A stretch of 64,000 nucleotides of DNA from Bradyrhizobium ivorense (GTDB taxonomy: Bacteria > Pseudomonadota > Alphaproteobacteria > Rhizobiales > Xanthobacteraceae). Both the position numbers and the translations under genes were made by a program. The stretch lies in the NCBI RefSeq assembly GCF_900696085.1, contig NZ_CAADFC020000004.1, forward strand, positions 814,985 through 878,984. Direction: 5' to 3'. This document shows, one piece after another, positions 8,237-16,644 of the stretch; position 1 is the stretch's first letter; every line of letters starts with the position of its first letter. Under the pieces are notes generated by a model. That model worked only from the letters and a program-made list of their open reading frames with translations. It did no database searches and was not told the origin of the DNA.

Positions 8237-8667
8237 CTCTGATCCCCGTTACGAACGTTGCGCTATCAAGACAAACAACGTGACCCCAATTGGGTTGCTT
8301 TGGGGCAATGCCGCAGCTGTGAAGTTCACGAACTGTGACGACGCCGCAACAAGGCCCGTTTGTTCCTTGTCACCGAAGGTTTTAAGCAGCCGCATTTCGG
8401 CTGCATGGATGTCGCAAATGCCTAAGGGCAGGTTCAGGGCTCGCCGAAAAGTGATCGGACATCACTAACGGGCCGGTGACGCCTCCCGGGTGCCCGACGC
8501 AATCAATCGCTGGAACAGATTGGGGCCGCTCGCGACTGGGTAGTTCGAACGACCCCAGCCAGCTCGTAGTCGTCTGGAAGAAGTGAGCCGACGCTCCAGC
8601 TACGAGGGACCCCGGTCATCGGTTTCGCGCGCAATGGCGGGACTGGCTTAAAATTGCGCCGGCAGCG
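8237..8667. other. Long noncoding stretch upstream of the porin gene
   Basis: About 430 bases without a supported gene. The right-most 100 bases of the porin side should hold the porin promoter, but I cannot place -35/-10 boxes with confidence. No strong hairpin or tRNA was seen. Confidence 0.4.
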
Positions 8668-9111
8668 TCAGCGCGTCATTTTCTCCAGCTCGGCGAACGG
8701 CCCGTAGGACGCCCCGCCGCAGGGCTCGGTGGCGTTCTCGAGGATGCGGTCGAGCCGGCCATCGACGAAGACGATGCCGCGCTCGCGCGAGGGGCGGTAA
8801 TTGCCGTCGGTATCCCTGGCGCTGTAGCGCAGGCAGACAACGTAGCGCAGCCGGCCGCCGACCGTGCGCTGCACCGGCTCGGCGATCGCAGCCTCCCGCA
8901 CGCCGACCGGATCGTTCAGATAGGTGCGCATGAACGCCAGGATCTGGGCGCGGGAGTTGGTCGGGACTGGCTGGTTGTCCACGCCGCGGTCGCCGGTAAA
9001 GGTAGTCGGCCCGCTGCTGTCGTCGCTGGTGAGGCAGCCGGCCAACGGAAGCGACAGCAGCATCGCCGCAAGTTTGGTTGCAATCCCCAGCTGAAATCTC
9101 AAGCGTCGCAA
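8668..9111 (-). CDS. Lipoprotein, hypothetical
   Basis: A 147-residue protein with a lipobox (LSLPLAGC, Cys near 26), so it is probably anchored in the envelope. The mature part has a folded region (RAQILAFMRTYLNDPVGVRE) and an Arg-rich beta segment with one cysteine in each of RYVVCLRYSAR and ATEPCGGAS. Similar lipoproteins are widespread in Bradyrhizobium without known function. It is divergent from the tetR gene and separated from it by about 175 bases. Confidence 0.75.
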   Translation of the reverse strand: MRRLRFQLGIATKLAAMLLSLPLAGCLTSDDSSGPTTFTGDRGVDNQPVPTNSRAQILAFMRTYLNDPVGVREAAIAEPVQRTVGGRLRYVVCLRYSARDTDGNYRPSRERGIVFVDGRLDRILENATEPCGGASYGPFAELEKMTR

Positions 9112-9260
9112 GTCCCTGATCCCCGGTGCGGGTCTCTTAAACCGCCGCGCCGTCGAAGGGAATTCGCAACTCGGTTATCCCCCGGCGGCATCAGGACCGG
9201 CCGGTCCGACCCGCGACCGCCTCGCCGCCGATGCGTCTTCACAGCGCCATTGACGCCCTT

Positions 9261-9281
9261 AAGACGATCGGTCATATTGAA
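9261..9281. promoter_or_regulatory. Operator-like site upstream of tetR
   Basis: AAGACGATCGGTCATATTGAA ends 5 bases before the tetR start codon. Its reverse complement matches the site at 9899-9919 in 18 of 21 positions. The repeat in inverted orientation on both sides of tetR suggests autoregulation together with control of the downstream reductase operon. Confidence 0.6.
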
Positions 9282-9285
9282 CGCC

Positions 9286-9864
9286 ATGGCGAGACCGAGC
9301 GTGAAAGAGAATATCGTCGCGGCGGCACTTGAGACCCTGCACCGGCAGGGTTTCAACGCCACCGGCGTGCAGGACATCACCGATGCGGCAGGCGTGCCGA
9401 AGGGCTCGTTCTACAATCATTTCGAGAGCAAGGAAGAACTCGGCATCGAGGTGATCGAGCGCTATTGGCAGCGCGCGCTGGCCGGCCTGGGCATGCTGAA
9501 CGACGCGAACGTCCCACCCATTGTCCGGCTCAAGTCATATTTCCGCGCCCTCGACGAAATCTCCCGCAAGAAGAAGTATGAGAATGGCTGCCTGATCGGC
9601 AACATGGCGACCGAGATGTCGGACCAGAGCCGCCCGATCCGCGAACGACTGGCCATCGTGATGGCCGCATGGACCCGCGGCATCGAATCCTGCGTCCGCG
9701 AAGCCCAGGCCGACGGCTCGATGCGGCGCGACATCGATGCCAGAATGATCGCCGCATTCCTGCTCAACGCCTGGGAAGGCACCGTCATGCGCAGCAAGGT
9801 CGACAAGGACCGCGCCGCGCTGGAGGCGTTCGAAACGGTGGTGTTCACCAGCCTCACACGATGA
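9286..9864 (+). CDS. TetR-family transcriptional regulator
   Basis: 192 residues. The N-terminal helix-turn-helix is typical TetR (IVAAALETLHRQGFNATGVQ ... GVPKGSFYNHFESKEEL). The C-terminal part resembles the AcuR/NemR-like group, with CLIGNMATEMSD. The cysteine in this motif is where NemR-like regulators sense electrophiles in other bacteria, so a reactive-electrophile signal is plausible. The ATG at 9286 is used because the MARPSVKENIV start matches the family. It lies 66 bases upstream of the Old Yellow Enzyme gene and is flanked by matching operator-like sites. Confidence 0.9.
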   Translation: MARPSVKENIVAAALETLHRQGFNATGVQDITDAAGVPKGSFYNHFESKEELGIEVIERYWQRALAGLGMLNDANVPPIVRLKSYFRALDEISRKKKYENGCLIGNMATEMSDQSRPIRERLAIVMAAWTRGIESCVREAQADGSMRRDIDARMIAAFLLNAWEGTVMRSKVDKDRAALEAFETVVFTSLTR

Positions 9865-9898
9865 CAACCCAAACCCGCAACACCTCGCTTTAACCGGC

Positions 9899-9919
9899 TT
9901 CAATATGACTGGTCATCTT
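9899..9919. promoter_or_regulatory. Operator-like site upstream of the OYE gene
   Basis: TTCAATATGACTGGTCATCTT lies 11 bases before the OYE start codon. It contains the imperfect palindrome ATGACTGGTCAT and mirrors the site ahead of tetR. It probably controls the OYE-led operon. Confidence 0.6.
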
Positions 9920-9930
9920 AGGAGCATCCG

Positions 9931-11049
9931 ATGAACCCTACGCTGCATTCTCCCCTCAAGATCGGTCGCCATCAGCTCGCCCACCGGGTGGTGATGGCGC
10001 CGCTGACGCGGATGCGCGCGTCCGATCCCGGCGCGACACCCGGCGCGCTCAACGCCCGATATTACGGACAGCGCGCGAGCCAATCCGGCCTCATCATCTC
10101 GGAGGCCTCGCAGATCTCCTGGCAGGGCAAGGGCTATCCGCGCACGCCGGGCATCCACTCCGACGAACAGATCGCCGGCTGGAAGGCCGTCGTCGACGCG
10201 GTTCACGCCAAGGGCGGCGTGATCTTCTTGCAGCTTTGGCACACCGGCCGCATCTCGCATTCCAGCCATCGCAGCGACCGCTCCCTCCCCGTCTCCGCCT
10301 CGGCGGTGGCGCCGGCCGGACAGGCGTTCGGCGTCGCGTTCGAGCGCCTGCCCTATGAGACGCCGCGCGCGCTGGAGACTGGCGAGATCGCTAATATCGT
10401 CGCGGACTACCGGCGTGCGGCGCGCAACGCGCTGGCGGCCGGGTTCGACGGCGTCGAGCTGCACGGCGCCAACGGCTATCTGATCGACCAATTCCTCCAG
10501 GACCGCACCAACCGGCGGACCGATCGCTACGGCGGCGGAATCGAAAATCGCGTGCGCCTGCTGCTGGAGGCGACCGAGAGCCTGATCGAGGTCTGCGGCG
10601 CCGACCGCGTCGGCGTCCGGCTGTCGCCGTTCGGCGCCGTCGGCGACATCGCCGATTCCGATCCGGCCGCGCTGTTCGGCCATGCGATCGAGGCGCTGTC
10701 GGCGCGGCAGATCGCCTATCTGCATCTGATCGAACCGCGGGCGAACGCCGGCATCCGCGACGGACTCAACCTCGAGGCGCCCGCCTCCGTCACCACGCTG
10801 TACCGCAAGCTGTTCAACGGCCCCTTGATCGCCTCCGGCGGCTTCACGCAGCAGTCCGCCGAAGCCGAGCTGAAAAACGGCAATGCGGATGCGATCGCGT
10901 TCGGCCGCGCCTTCATCGCCAATCCGGACCTGCCGCATCGCTTCGCGATCGGCGCGCCGCTCAACACCCCCGACGCCGGCACCTTCTATGGCGGCGGCGA
11001 GCGCGGCTACACCGACTATCCCGCGCTCGTCGCGGACGGCGTCGCCTGA
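9931..11049 (+). CDS. nemA: Alkene reductase, Old Yellow Enzyme family (NemA-like)
   Basis: A 372-residue FMN-dependent ene-reductase that uses NAD(P)H to reduce activated C=C bonds, for example in N-ethylmaleimide, enones and nitroesters. Seen in the sequence: the N-terminal strand RVVMAPLTRMRA, the substrate-binding pair in HGANGYLIDQFLQD (H and N about residues 174-177), and the FMN-phosphate region ASGGFT plus AFGRAFIANPDLP. Length fits the family. A ribosome site (AGGAGC) precedes the ATG. It is the first enzyme gene after tetR and is probably repressed through the operator just upstream. Confidence 0.92.
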   Translation: MNPTLHSPLKIGRHQLAHRVVMAPLTRMRASDPGATPGALNARYYGQRASQSGLIISEASQISWQGKGYPRTPGIHSDEQIAGWKAVVDAVHAKGGVIFLQLWHTGRISHSSHRSDRSLPVSASAVAPAGQAFGVAFERLPYETPRALETGEIANIVADYRRAARNALAAGFDGVELHGANGYLIDQFLQDRTNRRTDRYGGGIENRVRLLLEATESLIEVCGADRVGVRLSPFGAVGDIADSDPAALFGHAIEALSARQIAYLHLIEPRANAGIRDGLNLEAPASVTTLYRKLFNGPLIASGGFTQQSAEAELKNGNADAIAFGRAFIANPDLPHRFAIGAPLNTPDAGTFYGGGERGYTDYPALVADGVA

Positions 11050-11080
11050 GGGGATGTGAGCTTTTGTCCTCATCTACCGC

Positions 11081-11203
11081 TGTCATCGCCCGGCCTGTGC
11101 GCAATTGCGCACATGGACCGGGCGATCCAGTACGCCGCGCCCCCTCGCTTCTATCGCTGGCGTCTCTGGAATACTGGATCACCCGCATGCGCGGGTGATG
11201 ACA
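11081..11203 (+). repeat. Dispersed palindromic element, family A copy 1
   Basis: A 123-base mosaic of inverted repeats. It starts TGTCATCGCCCGGCC, contains the palindrome TGTGCGCAATTGCGCACA and ends CGCGGGTGATGACA. The same order of blocks occurs at 29312-29415 and, inverted and with the same 123-base length, at 38841-38963. Confidence 0.8.
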
Positions 11204-11268
11204 TCGAGCAAATTGAGCAAACCAACCCATCATCCTGAGTACGAACAAAAACAATCTGGAGGAAACGC

Positions 11269-12243
11269 ATGCTTGCGGTGCAGGTCGTCGATTACGGAAA
11301 ACCGTGGGAAGTCGTCAGAACGATGGAGGCCACCGAGCCGCCGTCGCCTCCCCCAGGACAGCTCAAGGTCAAGCTGCTGGCCGCGCCGATCCATCCGGCG
11401 GATCTGCTGTTGATGCGCGGGCTCTACGGCAAGCGCCCGTCGCTGCCCATGGGCATGGGTGGCGAAGGTGTCGCCTCCGTCGTCGATGTCGGCGAGGGCA
11501 CCGACTTCAAGCGCGGCGACCGCGTCATCATTCCCTACGGACATGATACCTGGGCCGATCATCTGACGATCTCCGCAAAACGCGCGGTCAAGGTGCCCGC
11601 CGGCATCGACGACGCGCAGGCGTCGATGGCGATGATCAATCCGTTCACCGCACGCCTGATGCTGACCGACTTCGTCGATCTCGCGCCCGGCGAGTTCGTG
11701 ATCCAGAACGCCGCGAATTCCGGCGTCGGTCGCGCGGTGATCGCGATCGCCAAAGCGCGCGGATTGCGGACGGTCAACGTGGTGCGCCGCCCGGAGCTGA
11801 TCGATGAGCTGAAGGCTGCCGGCGGCGATGTGGTGCTGGTGGATGGCCAAGACCTGCCGAAGCGCGTGGCCGCGGCAACCGGCAGTGCGCCGATCCGGCT
11901 TGGCCTCGAAGGCGTCGCCGGCGAAGCGATGCGCTCCCTCACCGGTACGGTCGCAGAAGGCGGCAAGCTGGTGGTCTATGCCGGCATGAGCGCGCAGCCG
12001 GCGGTGGCGTTTCCGCCGCATTTGATCTTCCGCGACCTCACCATCCGCGGTTTCTGGCTGATCAAGTGGTTCAGATCGGCGGATCCCAGATTGGTCGCCG
12101 AAATCCAGCACGAGGTGCTGCCGCTGATCGCAGACGGTTCGATCAAGGTGCCCGTCGAGCACATCTACCCGCTGTCGTCGGCCCGCGAGGCGATCAGCCA
12201 CGCGGCGCGCGCCAAGGGCAAGATCCTCTTTACCGCGTCCTGA
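11269..12243 (+). CDS. MDR-family 2-enoyl reductase-like oxidoreductase
   Basis: A 324-residue zinc-independent medium-chain reductase. It has an N-terminal GroES-like domain (AAPIHPADLLLMRGLYGKRP) and a Rossmann domain with the NADPH motif NAANSGVGRAVIAIAKARGL, which is close to the NxANSxVG pattern of mitochondrial-type trans-2-enoyl thioester reductases. Catalytic zinc cysteines are absent. The likely reaction is NADPH-dependent reduction of an alpha,beta-unsaturated carbonyl. The ribosome site CTGGAGG precedes the ATG. It lies 220 bases after the OYE gene, with repeat element A between, and 15 bases before the next reductase. Confidence 0.85.
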   Translation: MLAVQVVDYGKPWEVVRTMEATEPPSPPPGQLKVKLLAAPIHPADLLLMRGLYGKRPSLPMGMGGEGVASVVDVGEGTDFKRGDRVIIPYGHDTWADHLTISAKRAVKVPAGIDDAQASMAMINPFTARLMLTDFVDLAPGEFVIQNAANSGVGRAVIAIAKARGLRTVNVVRRPELIDELKAAGGDVVLVDGQDLPKRVAAATGSAPIRLGLEGVAGEAMRSLTGTVAEGGKLVVYAGMSAQPAVAFPPHLIFRDLTIRGFWLIKWFRSADPRLVAEIQHEVLPLIADGSIKVPVEHIYPLSSAREAISHAARAKGKILFTAS

Positions 12244-12258
12244 CCTCTGGAGTTCACG

Positions 12259-13269
12259 ATGCCTGCAAATCAGATGATCCTGCTCAAGCGCCGCCCGGTG
12301 GGCATGCCGACCGAGGCCGATTTCGAATTGTCCGAGCGCAGCACGGCCGGGCTCGCCGACGGCGAGGCGCTGGTGAAGACGCTCTATCTCTCGCTGGACC
12401 CCTACATGCGCGGGATCATGGACGAGAAGGATTCCTATCTCCCGCCGGTCAAGCTCGGCGAGGCGATGCGCGGCCACGTCGTCGGAATCGTGGTCGAGTC
12501 GCGGTCGGCGACGCTCGTGCCCGGCGACCACGTTCACGGCATGGGCGGCTGGCAGCACTACAACGTCGCCACTGCAGCCGGCACATGGCGCAAGATCGAT
12601 CCGGCGCTGGCGCCGTTGCCGGCCTGGCTCGGGCCGCTCGGCCTGCCCGGCTGGACCGCCTATATCGGCCTGATGGACCTCGCCTCACCGAAGCCGGGCG
12701 AGACGGTAGTGGTGTCTTCGGCGGCCGGTGCCGTCGGCACGGTGGCGGGCCAGTTGGCCAGAATCGCGGGCTGCCGCGTCGTCGGCATCGCCGGCGGCCC
12801 CGACAAATGCCGCTATGTCGTCGACGAGGTCGGATTCGACGCCTGCGTCGACTACAAGGCCGGCAATCTCATCGGCGACCTCGCCAAGGCCACGCCCGAC
12901 GGCATCGACATCAATTTCGAGAATGTCGGCGGCGCGGTGCTCGATGCGGTGTGGCCGCGGATGAACCGGTATTCCCGCGCGGTGGTGTCGGGCCTGATCG
13001 CACAATACAACCAGACTGCCCCCTCGCTCGGACCGGACTGGAGCACGCTCCTGCGCAATCGCATCAATGTGCGCGGCTTCATCATCTCCGACCACGTCGC
13101 GGAGATCCCGAACGCGGTCCGGCAGGTCGCCACGCTGTTGCGTGAGGGCAAGATCAGGACGCGCGACGACGTCGTCGATGGCCTCGACAAGGCGTCCTCA
13201 GCCTTCATCGGCATGCTGAACGGCAAGAATTTCGGCAAGCTGATGGTGCGCCTGGCCGGTGCGGAGTAA
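12259..13269 (+). CDS. NADP-dependent PTGR/CurA-like reductase
   Basis: 336 residues. This member of the leukotriene B4 12-hydroxydehydrogenase/prostaglandin reductase branch of MDR enzymes has the start LLKRRPVGMPTEADFELSE, LDPYMRGIMDEKDSY, the nucleotide motif SSAAGAVGTVAGQLARIAG, and the family block INFENVGGAVLDAVW. Such enzymes reduce reactive 2-alkenals and enones. Together with the OYE and the ETR-like gene it gives three parallel NAD(P)H-dependent C=C reductases in one operon. It starts 15 bases after the upstream gene. Confidence 0.88.
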   Translation: MPANQMILLKRRPVGMPTEADFELSERSTAGLADGEALVKTLYLSLDPYMRGIMDEKDSYLPPVKLGEAMRGHVVGIVVESRSATLVPGDHVHGMGGWQHYNVATAAGTWRKIDPALAPLPAWLGPLGLPGWTAYIGLMDLASPKPGETVVVSSAAGAVGTVAGQLARIAGCRVVGIAGGPDKCRYVVDEVGFDACVDYKAGNLIGDLAKATPDGIDINFENVGGAVLDAVWPRMNRYSRAVVSGLIAQYNQTAPSLGPDWSTLLRNRINVRGFIISDHVAEIPNAVRQVATLLREGKIRTRDDVVDGLDKASSAFIGMLNGKNFGKLMVRLAGAE

Positions 13270-13274
13270 CGGCA

Positions 13275-13724
13275 ATGACTTTCGCTGACAGCCTGCCGCC
13301 GCCGGCACTGACGCCGATCTGCGAGGTTCTTGCCGAGATGGGTGAGCGCTTCGCGTTATCAGGCACGCCGCTCGGCGAGCGCGCGGTGTCGGAGGTCAAC
13401 ACGCTCCGGATCAGCGGCCGCCGCCTGAACGCCTCGCTGGCGGGCAAGGCCGCGGCCGACTGGCTGATCGTGGCGCCCGACCGTTCCTTTGCCATGCTCG
13501 ACGTGCGCTTCACCGTGCGGACCGACGACGATGCGCTGATCTTCGTCCAGTACAACGGCCGCCTGCGCTTCTCGGCGACGGGACCGCACAGGGCCGTCGT
13601 CGCGCCGCGCTTCGAGACCGGCGATCCCCGCTATGGCTGGCTCAACAGCATCCAGGCGATCGGCACCGGCCTGTTCGATCCAGCGACGCGCCAACTCCGC
13701 TACGCCTTCTACGAGGTCGCCTGA
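13275..13724 (+). CDS. DUF3237 domain protein
   Basis: A 149-residue beta-barrel-type protein. The DUF3237 signatures are visible: a VNTLRISGRRLNASL stretch, DWLIVAPDRSF, FVQYNGRLRF, and the C-terminal FETGDPRYGWLNSIQAIGTG. The biochemical role of DUF3237 is not established, though members often lie beside reductases and degradative genes. It starts 5 bases after the PTGR-like gene, so it is the last gene of the tetR-OYE operon. A large hairpin follows at 13749. Confidence 0.85.
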   Translation: MTFADSLPPPALTPICEVLAEMGERFALSGTPLGERAVSEVNTLRISGRRLNASLAGKAAADWLIVAPDRSFAMLDVRFTVRTDDDALIFVQYNGRLRFSATGPHRAVVAPRFETGDPRYGWLNSIQAIGTGLFDPATRQLRYAFYEVA

Positions 13725-13748
13725 CCTCGTTCCGTGGCACAAGCGCAA

Positions 13749-13790
13749 CCGGCCCGCCGCCATTGGGGAAGCAATGGACGGGCGGGCCGG
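13749..13790. terminator. Strong hairpin between convergent genes
   Basis: CCGGCCCGCC pairs with GGCGGGCCGG, and the inner GCCATTG pairs with CAATGGAC, giving a stem of about 17 bp. It sits between the DUF3237 gene and the convergent His-rich gene. No T-run follows, so termination is likely but not certain. Confidence 0.65.
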
Positions 13791-13852
13791 GTCTGACATC
13801 CGAAGGACGCGGCGGGGCAATGTGGATCGAACCCGCGCCCTGCGGATCAGAT

Positions 13853-14182
13853 TCAGCCGCGCTTGGCCGGCGCGACGTGCTTGATCGCGACCTTGCCGTG
13901 GACGTGGTTGGTCGCGTGCTTCGGCGCCTTCACCTTCAGCATAGCCATGTGCTTGTGGTGGCGGTGATGGCGATAGTGCTTGCTGTGATGACCGCCCATC
14001 TTGGCGTTGGCGTTCTGCACCTTCGACGGCAGCTGCTCGCTCTTGATCACGGGAGCGGGCTTGGTCGCGGGAGCGGTCTTGGTCGCCGGCGCGGGCGTTG
14101 CGGCCTTGCCGGTCTCGGCGGCGAGCGCGGGCGCTGCGATCACGGACAAGGCAAGCAGCGCGGCGGAAATCGTCTTGAGCAT
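13853..14182 (-). CDS. Exported His/Lys-rich small protein
   Basis: Starting at MLKTISAALLALSVIAAPAL (ATG at 14182, GAGGAGGACC site) gives a 109-residue protein with a Sec signal. An Ala/Pro/Lys-rich linker (APATKTAPATKPAP) follows. The basic histidine cluster HHSKHYRHHRHHKH could bind metal ions such as Ni, Zn or Cu. The frame extends further upstream, but that part is not signal-like. Function is unknown. It is divergent from the TPR gene at 14504. Confidence 0.7.
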   Translation of the reverse strand: MLKTISAALLALSVIAAPALAAETGKAATPAPATKTAPATKPAPVIKSEQLPSKVQNANAKMGGHHSKHYRHHRHHKHMAMLKVKAPKHATNHVHGKVAIKHVAPAKRG

Positions 14183-14503
14183 GGTGGTCCTCCTCTTCGG
14201 GATCGAGAGGTGTCCGGCCGGATGGTCGGCCTCGCCGATCAGTGCATGCGACCGTAGCGGCCGCGCACTGAACCCGTTCTGAAGGGCGCAGACGGACTTC
14301 ATTCATCTGCATGACATTCATGTCATGTTCCGCGGGTGCGACAAAATCGTCAGTGCGACCGGGTCACACCAGTGCGACCGGGCTTACCGATCACGGGGAA
14401 TCGTCGGGGCGGCGGGAATGTTCCGAGACCATGGGTGTTCAAGTCAGCGGGCTTCGGTGTACGATTACCGAGCACGATCAGAAACGATCAGGAGCGACAG
14501 AGA
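14183..14503. promoter_or_regulatory. Divergent intergenic region with direct repeats
   Basis: About 320 bases between two divergent exported-protein genes. It carries two 13-base direct repeats (CAGTGCGACCGGG at 14351 and 14370, spaced 19 bases), a size that fits a regulator binding on one helix face. The regulator is unknown. Confidence 0.4.
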
Positions 14504-15046
14504 ATGAGAAAGACACGGTTTTTGACCCTCGCGGTGCTCTCGGCGGCCCTGGTGGCCAGTCCCGTCATCTCGGCCTATGCCGCGGGCGGCGACAATCCGT
14601 CACCGCCGGCGTCCGACAGCAACACCAAGGGCAAGAAGTCGAAGAAGGACAGGAGCTCGGCGATCGACGATCAGAAGTTCCTGGCCGGCTATCGCGCCGC
14701 CTACGCCACGATCTACGATCGTCACGACTACACGGCCGCGATCGATCAGCTGAAGGCGCTGGGCCAGGACGACCGCGCCGACGTCGCCAATCTGATCGGC
14801 TACTCCTATCGCAAGCTCGGCGACTACAAGGTGTCGCAGGTCTGGTACGAGCGCGCGTTGAAGGCCGATCCCGCGCATGTGCGCACCTGGCAGTATTACG
14901 GCCTGTGGCAGGTCGAACAAGGCAACCGCGATCAGGCGCAGTATCACCTGAACAAGATCGCCCAGCTCGCCGGCACCAACAGCGACGAATACCGCTCGCT
15001 CGCCGCGGCGATGGAAAAGCCCCCGGGCACCGGCCTCGTCTATTGA
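14504..15046 (+). CDS. Exported TPR-repeat protein
   Basis: 180 residues. It has a signal peptide (MRKTRFLTLAVLSAALVASP, cleavage near AYA), a Lys/Ser-rich linker (KGKKSKKDRSS), and then TPR-type helices (FLAGYRAAYATIYDRHDYTA, ALGQDDRADVANLIGYSYRK, WYERALKADPAHVRTWQYYG). It is probably a periplasmic protein-protein interaction module. The start is set by GAGCGACAGAGA upstream. The partner is unknown. A Rho-independent terminator follows at 15104. Confidence 0.82.
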   Translation: MRKTRFLTLAVLSAALVASPVISAYAAGGDNPSPPASDSNTKGKKSKKDRSSAIDDQKFLAGYRAAYATIYDRHDYTAAIDQLKALGQDDRADVANLIGYSYRKLGDYKVSQVWYERALKADPAHVRTWQYYGLWQVEQGNRDQAQYHLNKIAQLAGTNSDEYRSLAAAMEKPPGTGLVY

Positions 15047-15057
15047 GCGATGCGTGG

Positions 15058-15089
15058 GGTGGGCAAAGGCGCATAGCGCCGTGCCCACC
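15058..15089. repeat. Short palindrome GGTGGGCAAAGGCGC...
   Basis: An imperfect palindrome (GGTGGGCAAAGGCGC-ATA-GCGCCGTGCCCACC) directly after the TPR gene. From memory this motif is a frequent intergenic palindrome in Bradyrhizobium; only one copy was seen here. Confidence 0.45.
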
Positions 15090-15103
15090 GTGCTCGCTGC
15101 ACC

Positions 15104-15138
15104 AAGCCGGCCAGTCGCCACGACTGCGCCGGCTTTTT
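15104..15138 (+). terminator. Rho-independent terminator of the TPR gene
   Basis: AAGCCGGC pairs with GCCGGCTT, with an inner CAGTCG/CGACTG extension, and is followed by TTTTT on the plus strand. Confidence 0.85.
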
Positions 15139-15155
15139 GCTACCCATCCTACGGC

Positions 15156-16070
15156 CTACAGCCTGCGATCGGCCAACGTCGCCAGCTTCGCGGCATATGC
15201 ATCGAGCACGTCGTCTGCGCTATACGCCGGCCGCGCCGCAAAATCGTCGCGCAGGCCGAGCCCTGCCGATGTCCTGAGCCGCGCAGCCGTAGCCTCCGTC
15301 ATGATCGGCTGCAATCCGATCTCGCGCAGCCCCTCAACAACACCATCCATTTCCACCGCGCGGCGCTCGGCGTGCAGCACATCGGTACGCACGCACATGT
15401 CGACGAACTTGCTGTAGCGTGTCGCGTCCATCGGCTCGCAGATGCCGCGCAGCGCCTCGTTGCGCACGCCGGCGAGCGATGCGGCAGTCAGCGCTTCCAC
15501 GATCAGCGCCTCCATGCCTTTGGTCACCACGCTGCGCAGCATCTTCACCGCCGCCGCCGTGCCGGCCTGCGGACCGGCGAGCTCGATGGTGAAGCCGAGC
15601 GGCGCAAATGTCTCGGCGAAGCGCACCGCGCCCTCGCCGGAACAGTATAGCGGCACCGCGGCGCCGTAGATGCTGACCGCGCCCATCAGATTGGCATCGA
15701 CGAAGCTGCCGCCACGCGCCGCCACCGCGTCGCCGACCAGGCGCTTGGCCCTCGGCGTCGAGGCGTTGATGTCGATCACCAGCATACCCGGCCGGACCCG
15801 CGCGGCGATCGCCTGGCCGACCGGCACCGCTGTCGCGACCACCACCGCCGAAAACACGACATCGGCACGCGCCATCAGTTCGTGCAGGCTGTCGAGCAGC
15901 TCAACGCCGTGCGCCGCGGCCATGCTACGGAACGCCTCGGGGTATGGCGGATGGTTGGTTTTTCCTTCGCAAAACACCAGTGGCGCGGCTGCGCCTTTGC
16001 TGACGAGATGGGCCGCGAAGCACTGCGCTGCCTCGCCGAAACCGACAAAGCCGATCCTCTGTTGGGTCAT
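15156..16070 (-). CDS. NAD(P)-dependent dehydrogenase, 6PGDH/DUF1932 type
   Basis: 304 residues. The N-terminal Rossmann fold has RIGFVGFGEAAQCFAAHL (GxGxxA-type), and the DINASTPRAKRLVGDAVAAR and FVDANLMGAVSIYG blocks are typical of beta-hydroxyacid dehydrogenases. The catalytic Lys is in AAVKMLRSVVTKGMEALIVE, and the C-terminal helical domain fits DUF1932. The substrate is probably a small beta-hydroxy acid and cannot be specified. The ATG at 16070 has GAGGGTTGCG upstream; the longer frame from 16202 lacks coding character. Confidence 0.85.
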   Translation of the reverse strand: MTQQRIGFVGFGEAAQCFAAHLVSKGAAAPLVFCEGKTNHPPYPEAFRSMAAAHGVELLDSLHELMARADVVFSAVVVATAVPVGQAIAARVRPGMLVIDINASTPRAKRLVGDAVAARGGSFVDANLMGAVSIYGAAVPLYCSGEGAVRFAETFAPLGFTIELAGPQAGTAAAVKMLRSVVTKGMEALIVEALTAASLAGVRNEALRGICEPMDATRYSKFVDMCVRTDVLHAERRAVEMDGVVEGLREIGLQPIMTEATAARLRTSAGLGLRDDFAARPAYSADDVLDAYAAKLATLADRRL

Positions 16071-16238
16071 CGCAACCCTCCGCGTCATGCTGAGCGCCCG
16101 ATCGCTCGCGCTCGATCGGACAGCCGATACGAGGCAAGAAATGTGCCGGGGGATCGCGCTGCGTGGATGGGTAGTACGAAGCTGTGAACAGTCAGGCCGC
16201 AATCGGCGGCTCGGGCGCGCCGCGGCCGGTCTGCGGGT

Positions 16239-16508
16239 TTATGGATAGTGCTCGTTGCGCCGGTCGGGTTTCGGCCGATTTGCACCGACGGTGCTGCCGC
16301 CGGCATCGGGCTTGGCCGGACGCGCCGCCTGCTCGATCGGCGGGCCGCTGTCGCCGGTCTTCTTGTTGCTGTTCTGGGCCTGGCCCGTCGTCGTCACGTT
16401 AGCACCCTGCCCGGCCTGGGCGGGACCCGCCGAGGGACCCGAACTCTGCGCCAACACGGTTCCCGATACCACCAGTGCCGCCATCAGGATTGCCGCGTTG
16501 AGTCTCAT
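16239..16508 (-). CDS. Small exported protein (89 aa)
   Basis: Starting at MRLNAAILMAALVVSGTVLA (ATG at 16508) gives a signal peptide followed by a low-complexity Gly/Ala/Pro/Gln mature part (SSGPSAGPAQAGQGANVTTT) with a basic end (NRPKPDRRNEHYP). It lies beside the copper block and is transcribed in the same direction. There are no metal-binding motifs, so membership in that block is unproven. Confidence 0.55.
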   Translation of the reverse strand: MRLNAAILMAALVVSGTVLAQSSGPSAGPAQAGQGANVTTTGQAQNSNKKTGDSGPPIEQAARPAKPDAGGSTVGANRPKPDRRNEHYP

Positions 16509-16644
16509 GGAAGGGGTCCTTCTGCGCAAGATGCACAGCAACGCGCCAGCGCCGATCGCGTTCCCAGACGCGGCGCTGGCGCGGCAGAGTTAATGCTGAC
16601 CTAACGGCGGCCGCAGCCCGGAGGACCGGCGGCCGCCGCCGGCC

